From the NCBI RefSeq assembly GCF_021249405.1, contig NZ_CP089593.1, forward strand, positions 1,364,001-1,428,000: a stretch of 64,000 nt of DNA, given 5' to 3'. Positions within the stretch are counted from its first letter, which is position 1. Every line of letters begins with the position of its first letter. This document shows positions 25,398-33,617 of this stretch, one piece after another. Source of the stretch: Halobacterium zhouii. Its GTDB lineage: Archaea; Halobacteriota; Halobacteria; Halobacteriales; Halobacteriaceae. The translations under genes were made by a program, and so were the position numbers. The notes beneath the pieces are model-generated. The model saw only the letters and a program-made list of their open reading frames with translations. It was not told the origin of the DNA and made no database searches.

Positions 25398-26024
25398 CTA
25401 CGCATTTTCGAGTTTGATGCCGAGATACGACGCCTGTATCTGCTCCTCGGGGTCGAGTCCGAGATCTCGGAGAACACTGTACACCTCGTCTCGCGCGTCA
25501 GAAATCTCGTCTTCGTCCTCGACCTCCGTCTCGACTTCGACGTACGTCCCGACGTCCTCGACGTCGTCGAGAACGACCAGCCACCCGTCCACGCGGTAGC
25601 GGTCGCGGACCTTCCGCACCGTGGCAGTCGGCGTGAATCCGAGGCGCTCGAACACCGCCCCCATCGTCTCGCCGTCGTCGACCCCCGTTTCGAACTCCTC
25701 GCGGGTCTTCGACGCGTCGTCGACGAGCGGCCCCTTGTACGTCACACGGGACGTCGATGACGCGTCCGGACTCCCGGACGACGCGTCCGGGCCCCCGAGC
25801 GCCGCGTCGAGTACGGCGGCGAGTCCCCTCCCGCGACTGTCCCCCGATACCTCGCTAACCGTGCGCACGCGGAGCGCCTCGTCGGTCTCCGCGAAGTCCC
25901 GATTCGGGGCGTTGTAGTACGTGTCCGCCTGCGCCACGACTCCCTGGGGCGCTGCGCCGGCGTCGTCGAGTGCCTCCCGGACTTCGTCGTGGTTCGCGGG
26001 CACCTTCACCTCGACCTCGTACAT
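25398..26024 (-). CDS. Class IV adenylate cyclase-like (CyaB/CYTH) protein
   Basis: 208-aa CYTH-fold protein. The hallmark ExExK is at the very N-terminus (MYEVEVKV, E3/E5/K7), followed by VAQADTYYNAPNRDFAETDEALRVR and RVTYKGPLVDDASKTR, then a beta-rich C-terminal half ending in QASYLGIKLE. The ATG at 26024 puts the motif at the family's usual position; the longer frame is rejected. The family includes cyclases and triphosphatases, so cAMP synthesis is not assured. A Ser/Gly/Pro insertion near residues 85-100 is unusual. Confidence 0.82.
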   Translation of the reverse strand: MYEVEVKVPANHDEVREALDDAGAAPQGVVAQADTYYNAPNRDFAETDEALRVRTVSEVSGDSRGRGLAAVLDAALGGPDASSGSPDASSTSRVTYKGPLVDDASKTREEFETGVDDGETMGAVFERLGFTPTATVRKVRDRYRVDGWLVVLDDVEDVGTYVEVETEVEDEDEISDARDEVYSVLRDLGLDPEEQIQASYLGIKLENA

Positions 26025-26147
26025 GCCCGAAGAGACGGGAGTGCCGGAGAAAAACGCGGCGTTTCCCATCACTCCAGACACCTACATATCACTCATAGCA
26101 GGAACTACCCCGTCGCCGAAGCAACCCGTCACCGACGCCCCACTGCC

Positions 26148-26414
26148 ATGACTGCCGACAGCACCACCGACGGCGAGTCCAGTACCGACCCCGCTGACAC
26201 TACGGCCGCCGGCCACGCACGCCCCGACTCCAATCGGTCGAAGCCGAGTGCGTACGCCACCGACATCGACTCGCTTCGAGCAATCGTCGTCAGACACCGG
26301 AACCGGTCGGACCGCTGTACCGTTGCCCCCGCCGAAGCAGCCGGCGAAAAACGCCTCACGACGTGGCTCAGCGTCGATGCAGCCGTCATCCGGTCACTCA
26401 GAGAGATGCGTTGA
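26148..26414 (+). CDS. Small haloarchaeal protein (DUF7511-like)
   Basis: 88-aa protein. The first ~40 residues are a low-complexity Ser/Thr/Asp tail; the second half has the pattern IVVRHRNRSDRCTVAP and EKRLTTWLSVDAAVIRSL, resembling a small haloarchaea-only family I recall as DUF7511. The family often occurs in many copies with unknown function. The ATG at 26148 is chosen because it opens the disordered head and sits well after a short spacer. Confidence 0.55.
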   Translation: MTADSTTDGESSTDPADTTAAGHARPDSNRSKPSAYATDIDSLRAIVVRHRNRSDRCTVAPAEAAGEKRLTTWLSVDAAVIRSLREMR

Positions 26415-26477
26415 CCGCGCTGACGATGGCGGGCCGGAAACGTGATTCTTAAGGATGGAACGACTCTCAGTTCAAGC

Positions 26478-27407
26478 ATGAGCGACGAATCCGAGGCCGA
26501 AGCAGCCGACGAGTCCGAAGCAAGCGAGGAAACCGAGCAGTCTGGACTGCAGGAAGGCGACTTCGTCGAGCTGTCGTACAGCGCGTTCACAGTCGACAGC
26601 GAGGAACTCGTCGACACCACCTCCGAGGAGGTCGCAGAGGAGGAGGGCGTCGAGGTCGAGGACCAGGACTTCTCCCCGCGCACCATCGCGCTCGGCGAGG
26701 AGCACATCTTCGGCGCCGTCGAGGACGACATCGTCGGCAAGGAGGTCGGCGACAGCGGCACCGTCGTCGTCGAGCAGGCGTTCGGCGAGTACGACGAGGA
26801 CGAGGTGCGCACCATCAGCGCAGAGAAGATCCCCGAAGACGAGCGGTACCCCGGCGCACACGTCGACGTCGAGGGCGAGCACGGCCACGTCGAGACCATC
26901 ATCGGCGGCCGCGCCCGCGTCGACTTCAACCACCCGCTGGCCGGCGAAGACGTCGAGTACGACTACGAGATCATCGACCAGATCGAGGACCGCGTCGAGA
27001 AGGCCAAGGGCATGCTCCAGATGTACTTCGACGCCGACCTCGAGATGGACATCGAGACCGACGAGGTCGAGGAGGAAGTCGAAGGTGAAGACGGTGAGAC
27101 CGAGACGGAGACCGTCGAGAAGGAGACGCTGTACATCGAGCAGTCCCAGCAGCTCCAGTTCAACCAGCAGTGGATGATGGGCAAACAGCAGATCCTCAAC
27201 CAGCTCATCGACATGCTCGACATCGACCGCGTCATCGTCCAGGAGACCATCGACGGCCAGCCCGCGGGCATGGGCGGCATGATGGGTGGCATGGGCGGCA
27301 TGGGCGGCGGCGAGGACCTCGGCGAGGTCGAGGAGGCCCTCGAGGACGCCGACGTGGACGCCGACGAGATCGTCGACGAACTCGAAGCCGAAGGCGACGA
27401 GGAGTAA
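26478..27407 (+). CDS. FKBP-type peptidyl-prolyl isomerase, SlyD-like, with GGM-rich segment
   Basis: 309-aa prolyl isomerase/chaperone. An acidic head (1-25) precedes an FKBP domain with inserted flap (about 26-165): GDFVELSYSAF, ALGEEHIFGAVEDDIVGKEVG and RVDFNHPLAGEDVEYDYEI. The C-terminal half is an archaeal long-type extension with two very acidic stretches, a QQ-rich helix and AGMGGMMGGMGGMGGGED at 263-280, followed by an acidic helix. The Met/Gly run resembles chaperonin C-terminal tails rather than the His-rich tail of bacterial SlyD. The ATG at 26478 follows a TATA-like TTCTTAAGG. Confidence 0.88.
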   Translation: MSDESEAEAADESEASEETEQSGLQEGDFVELSYSAFTVDSEELVDTTSEEVAEEEGVEVEDQDFSPRTIALGEEHIFGAVEDDIVGKEVGDSGTVVVEQAFGEYDEDEVRTISAEKIPEDERYPGAHVDVEGEHGHVETIIGGRARVDFNHPLAGEDVEYDYEIIDQIEDRVEKAKGMLQMYFDADLEMDIETDEVEEEVEGEDGETETETVEKETLYIEQSQQLQFNQQWMMGKQQILNQLIDMLDIDRVIVQETIDGQPAGMGGMMGGMGGMGGGEDLGEVEEALEDADVDADEIVDELEAEGDEE

Positions 27408-27500
27408 CGCGGCCCGGTTCGTTCTCGTTTTGCGGGCGATCAGCGCACACGTTCAGCGACAGGTGTCTGTCGGCGTAGAGAAACAGCCAGGCAGGACCAG

Positions 27501-27600
27501 TGTCGCGACTGGCCTACGCTATGTCGCGACTGGCCCACGCGATGCCGCGACTGGCCTATCCGATGTTGGGCCGAGTTACGCGATGTCGCGGCTGGTGTCG
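27501..27600. repeat. 21-base tandem repeats derived from the 3' end of the RAD55-like gene
   Basis: Units starting at 27501, 27522 and 27543 (TGTCGCGACTGGCCTACGCTA type) are 21 bases long and nearly identical. A decayed copy starts at 27564, and the unit at 27584 is the end of the minus-strand coding region itself. On the minus strand the reading frame stops in the first unit (TAA), leaving the other copies untranslated. Confidence 0.65.
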
Positions 27601-28202
27601 ACCTGCACGCGCTCGGTGAGGTTCAGTTTCACCGGTGTGTCGAGTGCACGGCCGCCGCGGAACTTCGGCACGGTGAGCCGGCTCTCGATCTCGCCGCCGG
27701 CCTCCTCGACGCTCAGGCGGAACACCGCGTCGACCATGTGCTCGGTCGTCCCCCGGAGTTCGGGCGCGTGGTCGGTGTCCAGGCAGTGGAGTACGGCGAC
27801 GCCGCCGACGTTCCGCATGTGGTTGCTGAGTTCGTTCAGGAAGTTCTCGTAGCGGGTGCGGTCCGCCCGTTCGAGGGCGTCTGCGGTGTCGACGACGACG
27901 GTCGTCTCCTCGGGGACACTCCGGACCGCTCGGCGCGCGTTCTCTATCGCGTCCGCGCCCTTGATGTAGCCGATTTCGGGGTTTCCGGTGGGCGCGTTCG
28001 TCTCCTCGAAAGCGTCCCGGACTGCCTGTTTCGTGCGGTCCGTGGTGAGGTACAGCGTCGGCCGCGGACGCGTGAGTTCGTACAGCAGCAGCTCTCCCTG
28101 GCTGGCCGGCGGGGTCTCGTACGCGACGACGGTCCCCGCGGGAACGCCGCCGCCGAGCTCCCGGTCGAGGACGTCCACGCCCGTGGAGAGCCGCGATGCC
28201 AT
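27576..28202 (-). CDS. RAD55/KaiC-like RecA-fold protein with degenerate Walker A
   Basis: 208-aa RecA-superfamily protein. The N-terminus RLSTGVDVLDRELGGGVPAG is the KaiC/RAD55 hallmark, but where a P-loop GxxxxGK[ST] is expected it reads YETPPASQGELLLY, with no lysine, so ATP binding is doubtful. The Walker B-like TTVVVDTAD (about 97-105) and the sensor-like GVAVLHCLDTD remain. It follows the MinD-like gene by 26 bases and may be a non-catalytic partner of that ATPase. It also has its own TATA box. Confidence 0.72.
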   Translation of the reverse strand: MASRLSTGVDVLDRELGGGVPAGTVVAYETPPASQGELLLYELTRPRPTLYLTTDRTKQAVRDAFEETNAPTGNPEIGYIKGADAIENARRAVRSVPEETTVVVDTADALERADRTRYENFLNELSNHMRNVGGVAVLHCLDTDHAPELRGTTEHMVDAVFRLSVEEAGGEIESRLTVPKFRGGRALDTPVKLNLTERVQVDTSRDIA

Positions 28203-28226
28203 CGTCTCGTTCCATGCGCAGACTAG

Positions 28227-28236
28227 GGTTAAAAAT
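28227..28236 (-). promoter_or_regulatory. TATA box overlapping the stop codon of the MinD-like gene
   Basis: Minus-strand ATTTTTAACC lies 25-34 bases before the RAD55-like ATG at 28202 and includes the TAA stop of the upstream gene, giving an internal promoter inside the operon. Confidence 0.5.
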
Positions 28237-28909
28237 CTGTCCCGACCGCGTCGGCGACTGCCGCGTACGCGGAGGCGGTTCGCTCGTCCGAGAGCGGCGT
28301 GTCGGCGGGCGGCACCGGTGTTACGTGCGGTGCTCCGAGCGCTTCGGTGAGTCCGCCCGGTGGACGGTGGACGCGTGAGACGACCACGGCGAGAACCGGC
28401 GTACCGACGGCGCGCGCCATCGCCGCGGTCTTGACCGCGTCCTCTATCTCTTCCCGACCGTCCGTGGCGACGACCACTGCGCCGTCGGCGGCCCTGAGCG
28501 GGCGGGTTGCGGCCTCGCTCGCGCCCGCCGGACAGTCGAGGAGTACCGGTCGGTCGTCGGGGAGCATGTCGAGTGCGTCCAGCGCACGAGTGAGGTCGTC
28601 GCCGGTCGCACTGCCCACTGGGAGCACGTCCACGCCGGGGAGAACGGCGGAGGGGTGGGCGACGTTCGCGGGAGCGTCAGCGCCCTCAGAAACCAGAGAT
28701 TTCTGATGTGTTTCGGAAGGCGACTCCGGCGTCTGCAGAACGTCGAGTCCGGGGTCGCGAGGGACGTCCGCGCGCAAGTGGAGGTTCGGCGCGTCGAGGT
28801 CGCAGTCCACGACGAGGGGACGGCGGCGGCGCTGGGCGAACGCTCTCGCGAGACCGAGCGCCGTGGTCGTCTTCCCGCATCCTCCCTTGCCGCCAGCGAC
28901 TGCGAGCAC
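28229..28909 (-). CDS. MinD/ParA-like deviant Walker ATPase
   Basis: 226-aa P-loop ATPase of the MinD/ParA family: GGKGGCGKTTTALGLA (6-21) with the deviant-Walker lysine K8, VVDCDLDAPNLHL (switch I) and VLLDCPAGASEA (switch II). No C-terminal amphipathic membrane-targeting helix is obvious, so spatial positioning as in bacterial MinD is not assured; relatives also act in iron-sulfur assembly or cell-surface structure placement. Start is GTG at 28909. It sits in a minus-strand run with a small membrane protein upstream and the RAD55-like gene downstream. Confidence 0.82.
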   Translation of the reverse strand: MLAVAGGKGGCGKTTTALGLARAFAQRRRRPLVVDCDLDAPNLHLRADVPRDPGLDVLQTPESPSETHQKSLVSEGADAPANVAHPSAVLPGVDVLPVGSATGDDLTRALDALDMLPDDRPVLLDCPAGASEAATRPLRAADGAVVVATDGREEIEDAVKTAAMARAVGTPVLAVVVSRVHRPPGGLTEALGAPHVTPVPPADTPLSDERTASAYAAVADAVGTDF

Positions 28910-28936
28910 GGGACTGGGTGGTCCCGTCCTCCCACT

Positions 28937-29119
28937 TCAAGTTGCGGGCTGCCAGTCGAGTTGGGTCACGATGCCCGCCGCGAGGGCTGTGGCCCCGAGA
29001 ACTGCGGCCGCGACGCCAGCGACCCACAGCGCGGACTGCGTGGCCACGAGGTGCGTGACCCAGAGACCGGCGACGAGGGCGACGCCGCCGACGACGACGA
29101 GTTCGGCGAATCGCTCCAC
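28937..29119 (-). CDS. Small two-helix membrane protein
   Basis: 60-aa hydrophobic protein with two membrane segments (about 7-28 and 31-53) and little else. Start GTG at 29119. It lies between the lipase maturation factor-like gene (42 bases away) and the MinD-like gene (27 bases), on the same strand, so is probably co-transcribed. Family not recognised. Confidence 0.5.
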   Translation of the reverse strand: MERFAELVVVGGVALVAGLWVTHLVATQSALWVAGVAAAVLGATALAAGIVTQLDWQPAT

Positions 29120-29161
29120 GTCGTGGCGTGCGTTCCGGGCGTTCGTAGTGCTTGTGCCCGT

Positions 29162-30634
29162 TCACCACCGCCGGCGCCGTTGCTGGCCACCGCCAGCGAG
29201 TTCCTCGCGCGAAACGGCGCTGACGTACGTGCCGGCGCGCGTCCGCTCCCACCACTCGCCCGTCCGGTCGCGTTCCTCGGGAGTGGTGAACCGGTAGCGA
29301 TACCGGAGCACGCGGACGTGCTCGGGCGGGTCGTCGGGGAACGGGTCGTGGGCCAGGAGTCCAGTGACGCCGTCGTCTCCCTCGAGGAGTTTCTGGAGGA
29401 AGCGGCGGAACCACGGGCGGCGCGGCCGGCGGGTCATCGCGGCGAACCAGAGCTGCCAGTCGAGTCTGAGGTGGTACGGCGCGACCTGGGGCGGGCGGCG
29501 CGCGGTGTCCGTCGGCTTGCCCTTGAACCGGTAGGTCTGCCAGTCGGCGTCCTCACCCGGGTATTTCTCGGCGGTGCCCTGGATGACGAGTTCGTGGCGC
29601 TGGCGCGTGATAGAGCCGAACGCGCCGTACGTGTTGACGAGATGGAGCGGATCGTATCCGGCGTTCATCACCTGGTTCTCCGATAGCATGTTCCGTGCTG
29701 GGCGCACGCTCAGAGCGAGGACGAGTCCGGCGACGAGCAGGGCCGCGGCCTGAAGGAACAACGGCGCAGGCACGGTCGCAGGTGCGGAAACGAGGAGTGC
29801 GTCCGCGAGGACGCCGTCGCTGAACGTGCTGGTGGCGAGCACGATGGTGAGCGCGTTCAGCCACGAGAAGTTCCCGGTGACCATCAGCCATCCCTGGAAG
29901 AGAATCGTCGCGACGCCCGCCGCCGCGGCCCACGGCTGGGGCGCGAAGTAGAGGAACGGAATCGCGAGTTCGACGACGTGATTGCCGAGCGTCTCGACGC
30001 GGTGGAAGCGGTCCGGAAGGTGGTGGGCGAACCACGACCCCGGATTCGGAATCGGCTGTGTCTCGTAGTGGTAGTCCATCGCCGTCAGATTCCGCCAGCA
30101 GTCGTCGCCGCGGAGTTTGATGAGGCCCGCGCCGAACATGTTGCGGAACAACACCCAGCGCAGCAGCCACACGACGACGGCGGGCGCGGCGCTACTCCCC
30201 GCCCCGAGGAAGATAGCGAGGAAGCCGGTTTCGAGCAGCATCGACTCCCAGCCGTAGCCATAGAACGTCTGCCCGGCGTTCACGAACGACTGGTAGAGCG
30301 CCCAGAGCGTCGCCCACACGACCATCGACGCCGGGACGGCCCACGGCCGGGGGAGCGCTCCGGGCACGCCGACGAGTGCGACGACGGAGACGACGACACC
30401 GGCCCACGCCGCGGCGGCGACGGCCCGGTCCGACGGGAAGAAGTAGAAGAGACTCGGGCGCTCCCGGAACGACGCCCGCTCTGCGTAGTTCCCGAGCGGG
30501 AGCAGGCCGTCCTCGCCCGCGAGCGGCCGGAACTGGAAAGCGGCGACGAGGAACGCGAGCAAGTAGATGACCGCGAGCGCCCGGTGGAAGACGAAGCGCA
30601 CGAGCCAGTAGCTCCCTCCCCCCAGAAGCTCCAT
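29162..30634 (-). CDS. Lipase maturation factor (LMF1)-like membrane protein
   Basis: 490-aa polytopic membrane protein with about ten hydrophobic segments and the lipase maturation factor pattern: RFVFHRALAVIYLLAFL near the start, FYGYGWESMLLETGFLAIFLG and LIKLRGDDCWRNLTAMDYHYETQPIPNP, the most conserved block of the family (block quoted in part, about 160-185). The C-terminal ~130 residues are soluble with VAPYHLRLDWQLWFAAM and WFRRFLQKLLEGD. In animals LMF1 helps lipases fold in the ER; bacterial and archaeal members have no known function. ATG at 30634 with a TATA-like box 27-34 bases upstream. Confidence 0.85.
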   Translation of the reverse strand: MELLGGGSYWLVRFVFHRALAVIYLLAFLVAAFQFRPLAGEDGLLPLGNYAERASFRERPSLFYFFPSDRAVAAAAWAGVVVSVVALVGVPGALPRPWAVPASMVVWATLWALYQSFVNAGQTFYGYGWESMLLETGFLAIFLGAGSSAAPAVVVWLLRWVLFRNMFGAGLIKLRGDDCWRNLTAMDYHYETQPIPNPGSWFAHHLPDRFHRVETLGNHVVELAIPFLYFAPQPWAAAAGVATILFQGWLMVTGNFSWLNALTIVLATSTFSDGVLADALLVSAPATVPAPLFLQAAALLVAGLVLALSVRPARNMLSENQVMNAGYDPLHLVNTYGAFGSITRQRHELVIQGTAEKYPGEDADWQTYRFKGKPTDTARRPPQVAPYHLRLDWQLWFAAMTRRPRRPWFRRFLQKLLEGDDGVTGLLAHDPFPDDPPEHVRVLRYRYRFTTPEERDRTGEWWERTRAGTYVSAVSREELAGGGQQRRRRW

Positions 30635-30945
30635 GTGTGAGAGGTATCGTGGCGCAGACAAAGAATTGGTGGACAGAACAGTGTCGGCACGAGTGGTCGA
30701 TTCGGCCGACGACACAGCTGGTGGCGGACTGGGCGGAGCGAGCGCGAGGTGCGTGGACGAGCGAAGCGAGTCCACGGAACAGCGAGCGAGGAACGCAGTG
30801 ACCTGTGAGCGGGTCGAGGGCTTGCAGGTGTTGCCGTTACTGAGCCATTCACTGCGTATCCAGTCGACTCTAACGTAGACGTTTGCGCCAACGCTTCCTC
30901 TGCGCTTCGGGAGTTTTACGCTCTCGGAGTGCACCGGTTAGAGTG
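30635..30945. promoter_or_regulatory. Divergent promoter region between the LMF-like gene and pyrB
   Basis: No gene is supported in these 311 bases. TATA-like boxes are seen for each neighbour: minus-strand AATTCTTT near 30661-30668 for the LMF-like gene, and AGTTTTACGC at 30912-30921 for pyrB, 25-34 bases before its ATG. The middle holds low-complexity GAGCGAGC-type sequence common between haloarchaeal genes. Confidence 0.5.
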
Positions 30946-31869
30946 ATGCGTCACGACCACCTCCTCACCGCCAAACAACTCTCCCGGGGTGACGTCGAGG
31001 CTGTCCTCGACCGGGCCGCGGAGTTCGACGCGGACCCGGCGGCCGCACACGAGCGCCACGCGGACAAGTTGCTCGCGCTGTGTTTCTTCGAGCCGAGCAC
31101 GCGCACGAAGATGAGTTTCGAGACGGCCGCCAAGCGCCTCGGCGGCGGCGTCGTGGACATGGGTTCGGTGGAATCCTCGTCCGTGAAGAAAGGCGAGTCC
31201 CTCGCGGACACCACTCGCGTCGTCGAGGGGTACGCGGACGGACTCGTGCTCCGCCACCCGAAGCAGGGCGCGGCGAAACTCGCGAGCGAGCACGTCGACG
31301 TGCCCGTGGTGAACGCCGGAGACGGCGCTGGCCACCACCCGAGCCAGACGCTCCTCGACCTGTACACGATTCGGGAACACGCGGGGCTGGACGACCTCTC
31401 CATCGGCATCATGGGCGACCTGAAGTACGGACGGACGGTGCACTCGCTGGCGCACGCGCTCACGAACTTCGACGCGCGCCAGCACTTCGTCAGCCCCGAG
31501 AGTCTGCGACTCCCGCGCTCGGTGCGCTACGACCTCCACGAGGCCGGCGCGCAGGTCCGCGAGCACGAGGACCTCGAGGACGTACTCCCCTCCCTGGACG
31601 TACTGTACGTGACGCGCATCCAGCGCGAACGGTTCCCCGACGAGGACGAGTACGAGGCCGTCGCGGGTGAGTACCGCATCACGCCCGAGACGCTCGAGGC
31701 CGCGAGCGACGACCTCGCGGTGATGCACCCGCTCCCGCGCGTGGACGAGATCTCGCCGGCGGTCGACGACACGCCCCAGGCGACGTACTTCGAGCAAGCG
31801 CACAACGGCGTCCCGGTCCGCATGGCGCTGCTCGACATGCTCCTCGGTGACGGAGGTGATTCGGAATGA
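30946..31869 (+). CDS. pyrB: Aspartate carbamoyltransferase catalytic subunit
   Basis: 307-aa enzyme making carbamoyl-aspartate, the first committed step of pyrimidine synthesis. Carbamoyl-phosphate motif STRT at 51-54 ([12 protein letters not shown]), [11 protein letters not shown] in the middle and [10 protein letters not shown] near the C-terminus are all intact. It overlaps pyrI by 4 bases (ATGA), so the two subunits of the allosteric holoenzyme are made together. Leaderless-type TATA box upstream. Confidence 0.96.
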   Translation: MRHDHLLTAKQLSRGDVEAVLDRAAEFDADPAAAHERHADKLLALCFFEPSTRTKMSFETAAKRLGGGVVDMGSVESSSVKKGESLADTTRVVEGYADGLVLRHPKQGAAKLASEHVDVPVVNAGDGAGHHPSQTLLDLYTIREHAGLDDLSIGIMGDLKYGRTVHSLAHALTNFDARQHFVSPESLRLPRSVRYDLHEAGAQVREHEDLEDVLPSLDVLYVTRIQRERFPDEDEYEAVAGEYRITPETLEAASDDLAVMHPLPRVDEISPAVDDTPQATYFEQAHNGVPVRMALLDMLLGDGGDSE

Positions 31870-32324
31870 CCGATACAGAACTCCGCGTCTCCAAGATCCA
31901 GAGCGGCACCGTCGTCGACCACGTCTCCGCGGGCGAGGCGCTGCACGTCCTCTCGCTCCTGGGCATCGACGGGTCGAGCGGCGAGGCGGTGAGCCTCGGG
32001 ATGAACGTCCCCTCCGAGCGCCTCGGTCGGAAGGACGTCGTGAAAGTAGAGGGCCGGGAGTTGAGCGACTCCGAACTCGACGTGCTCGCGCTCATCGCGC
32101 CCGACGCCACCATCAACATCGTGCGCGACTACGACGTCGTCGAGAAGAAGCGCGTCGAGCGTCCGGAGGAAGTGAGTGGCGTGCTCGCGTGCCCGAACCG
32201 CGACTGCATCACGAACGCGGGCGAACCCACGGACGCCCGCTTCGAGGTGCTCGAGGACGGGGTCCGCTGTGTCTACTGCGAGGAGATTGTTCGAGACGAC
32301 CTCACGGCGCACCTGCGTCAGTAA
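31866..32324 (+). CDS. pyrI: Aspartate carbamoyltransferase regulatory subunit
   Basis: 152-aa regulatory chain that binds nucleotide effectors and, through its zinc domain, the catalytic trimers. The allosteric domain covers about 1-100 ([34 protein letters not shown]) and the zinc site is C109, C114, C135 and C138 (CPNRDC, CVYC). Translationally coupled to pyrB. Confidence 0.96.
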   Translation: MTDTELRVSKIQSGTVVDHVSAGEALHVLSLLGIDGSSGEAVSLGMNVPSERLGRKDVVKVEGRELSDSELDVLALIAPDATINIVRDYDVVEKKRVERPEEVSGVLACPNRDCITNAGEPTDARFEVLEDGVRCVYCEEIVRDDLTAHLRQ

Positions 32325-32406
32325 CCGGCGAGCCTCGCCAACGGGTTCTCCTACTTAGTTGTTCACCCCACAAAGGGTTTAGTCGCCGCCGACGGTACTC
32401 TCGCTC

Positions 32407-32520
32407 ATGCCACGGAAACTGCTGAAGGTCGGCGTCGCAATCATCCTCATCGCGGTCGCGTGGAGCTTGCTGAGCGGTGGCGACGGAGGCGAATTCGAGG
32501 GCGTCGACCAGATCGACTGA
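32407..32520 (+). CDS. Tiny single-pass membrane protein
   Basis: 37 codons: a basic start (MPRKLLK), one hydrophobic segment (VGVAIILIAVAWSLLS, about 8-23) and an acidic tail (GGDGGEFEGVDQID). A TATA-like GGGTTTAGTC lies about 25-35 bases upstream of the ATG at 32407. The charge pattern predicts N-in, C-out. Although very short, promoter, start and composition together make it a credible gene. It follows pyrI on the same strand; no function is known. Confidence 0.55.
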   Translation: MPRKLLKVGVAIILIAVAWSLLSGGDGGEFEGVDQID

Positions 32521-32628
32521 CGGAGGGTCGAAGAGGCCGACCAGTCGACTGGCTGAACGCTCTGAACAACCCCGCTCTCTCGCCCGTAGAGCGAACGACT
32601 TAGGCGGCCCCGCGGCCAACCCCGGGGC

Positions 32629-33456
32629 ATGTACGGCGTCGTCACGCGAAACGCCGAGGAACTCGAGTGGTCGGAGTTCGACCGGGCGTTCTACGAGGTC
32701 AAGGACGTCACCGGCCGCCACACCGACCCCGTGGAGAACGCCGTGAACATGGTCTCGTGCTTCGGGGACAACGCCACCGCGGGCACCGAACCCGACCTCG
32801 TCCCGGTCGACGACGAGGGCAACGAGGCGACCCGCGACCAGCCGTACTTCGACTGGGCGTACATCTGCCCGCTCGCCGAGGACTACCGCGAGGGCCTGCT
32901 CACGGTCATCGAGACCTGTACGGAACTCAACGACGACGTCCGCCTCGACGACGTCGGCTTCCCGCGCGCCGAGTACTGCCACTGCGAGCGCTGCGAGACG
33001 GCGTTCGCCGAATCCGAGTTCGACGACTGGTACGACTGGCGCGCGAGCGTCATCACCGAGTTCGTCGCCGACGCCGTCGACCGAATCCCCGGGAAGGCGT
33101 ACCTCACGCTCTACCCCGACCCCTACCCCGGCCACCTCTACGAACGCGCCGGCCTCGACCTGGACGCACTCGCCGAGCACGTCGACGAGTTCGTCGTGCC
33201 GCTGTACGACACGAACTACGGGACGACGTACTGGCTGGAGACCATCGCGTCGGGCTTCGAGGACGCGCTCGACGCGCCGTTCAGCGTCGAGTTGTACGCC
33301 GTGGACGTCGACGTCGAGAACCTCGTCCACGCCGCGGAAGTCGCCGACGAGTACGCGACCGACGTGTTCTTCGGCTACCAGGCGGGCAACGCGCGCGCCG
33401 CACTCCGCCGCATGGGCGCGGAGGCCCGAGAGGGCAAGTCCTTCGGCCCCGAGTAG
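32629..33456 (+). CDS. Conserved protein of unknown function, glycoside hydrolase-like TIM-barrel suspected
   Basis: 275-aa soluble acidic protein, family not recognised with certainty. It has aromatic-rich segments typical of sugar-binding TIM barrels (YFDWAYICPLAEDYREGLL, AYLTLYPDPYPGHLYERAG, VPLYDTNYGTTYWLE) and a CHCERC cysteine cluster (about 117-122) that may bind a metal. No signal peptide, so cytoplasmic. It stands alone between the pyr operon and the polymerase cassette. Hydrolase function is an inference only. Confidence 0.55.
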   Translation: MYGVVTRNAEELEWSEFDRAFYEVKDVTGRHTDPVENAVNMVSCFGDNATAGTEPDLVPVDDEGNEATRDQPYFDWAYICPLAEDYREGLLTVIETCTELNDDVRLDDVGFPRAEYCHCERCETAFAESEFDDWYDWRASVITEFVADAVDRIPGKAYLTLYPDPYPGHLYERAGLDLDALAEHVDEFVVPLYDTNYGTTYWLETIASGFEDALDAPFSVELYAVDVDVENLVHAAEVADEYATDVFFGYQAGNARAALRRMGAEAREGKSFGPE

Positions 33457-33617
33457 GGTTCTGGAGTCGCCGTCTGCCCGCGGGCCAGCGGCTCGCTTGC
33501 ACGGTCTTCGGAACCACTGGTTCCGCGCTTCTGTGAGTTCACCCACGAACGAGAGCACTTTCACTTTCATCCCGGCCATGGCGGGTCGTTATCCGGCGAG
33601 TCGAAACACAGTGAGGT

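Noticed and set aside
27501..27600. 21-base tandem units considered as a CRISPR array
   Set aside because: Units abut without spacers and derive from the end of the adjacent coding region.
28229..28909. Calling the MinD-like protein a bona fide cell-division MinD
   Set aside because: No obvious membrane-targeting helix and no MinC/MinE partners; haloarchaeal MinD homologues have other roles.
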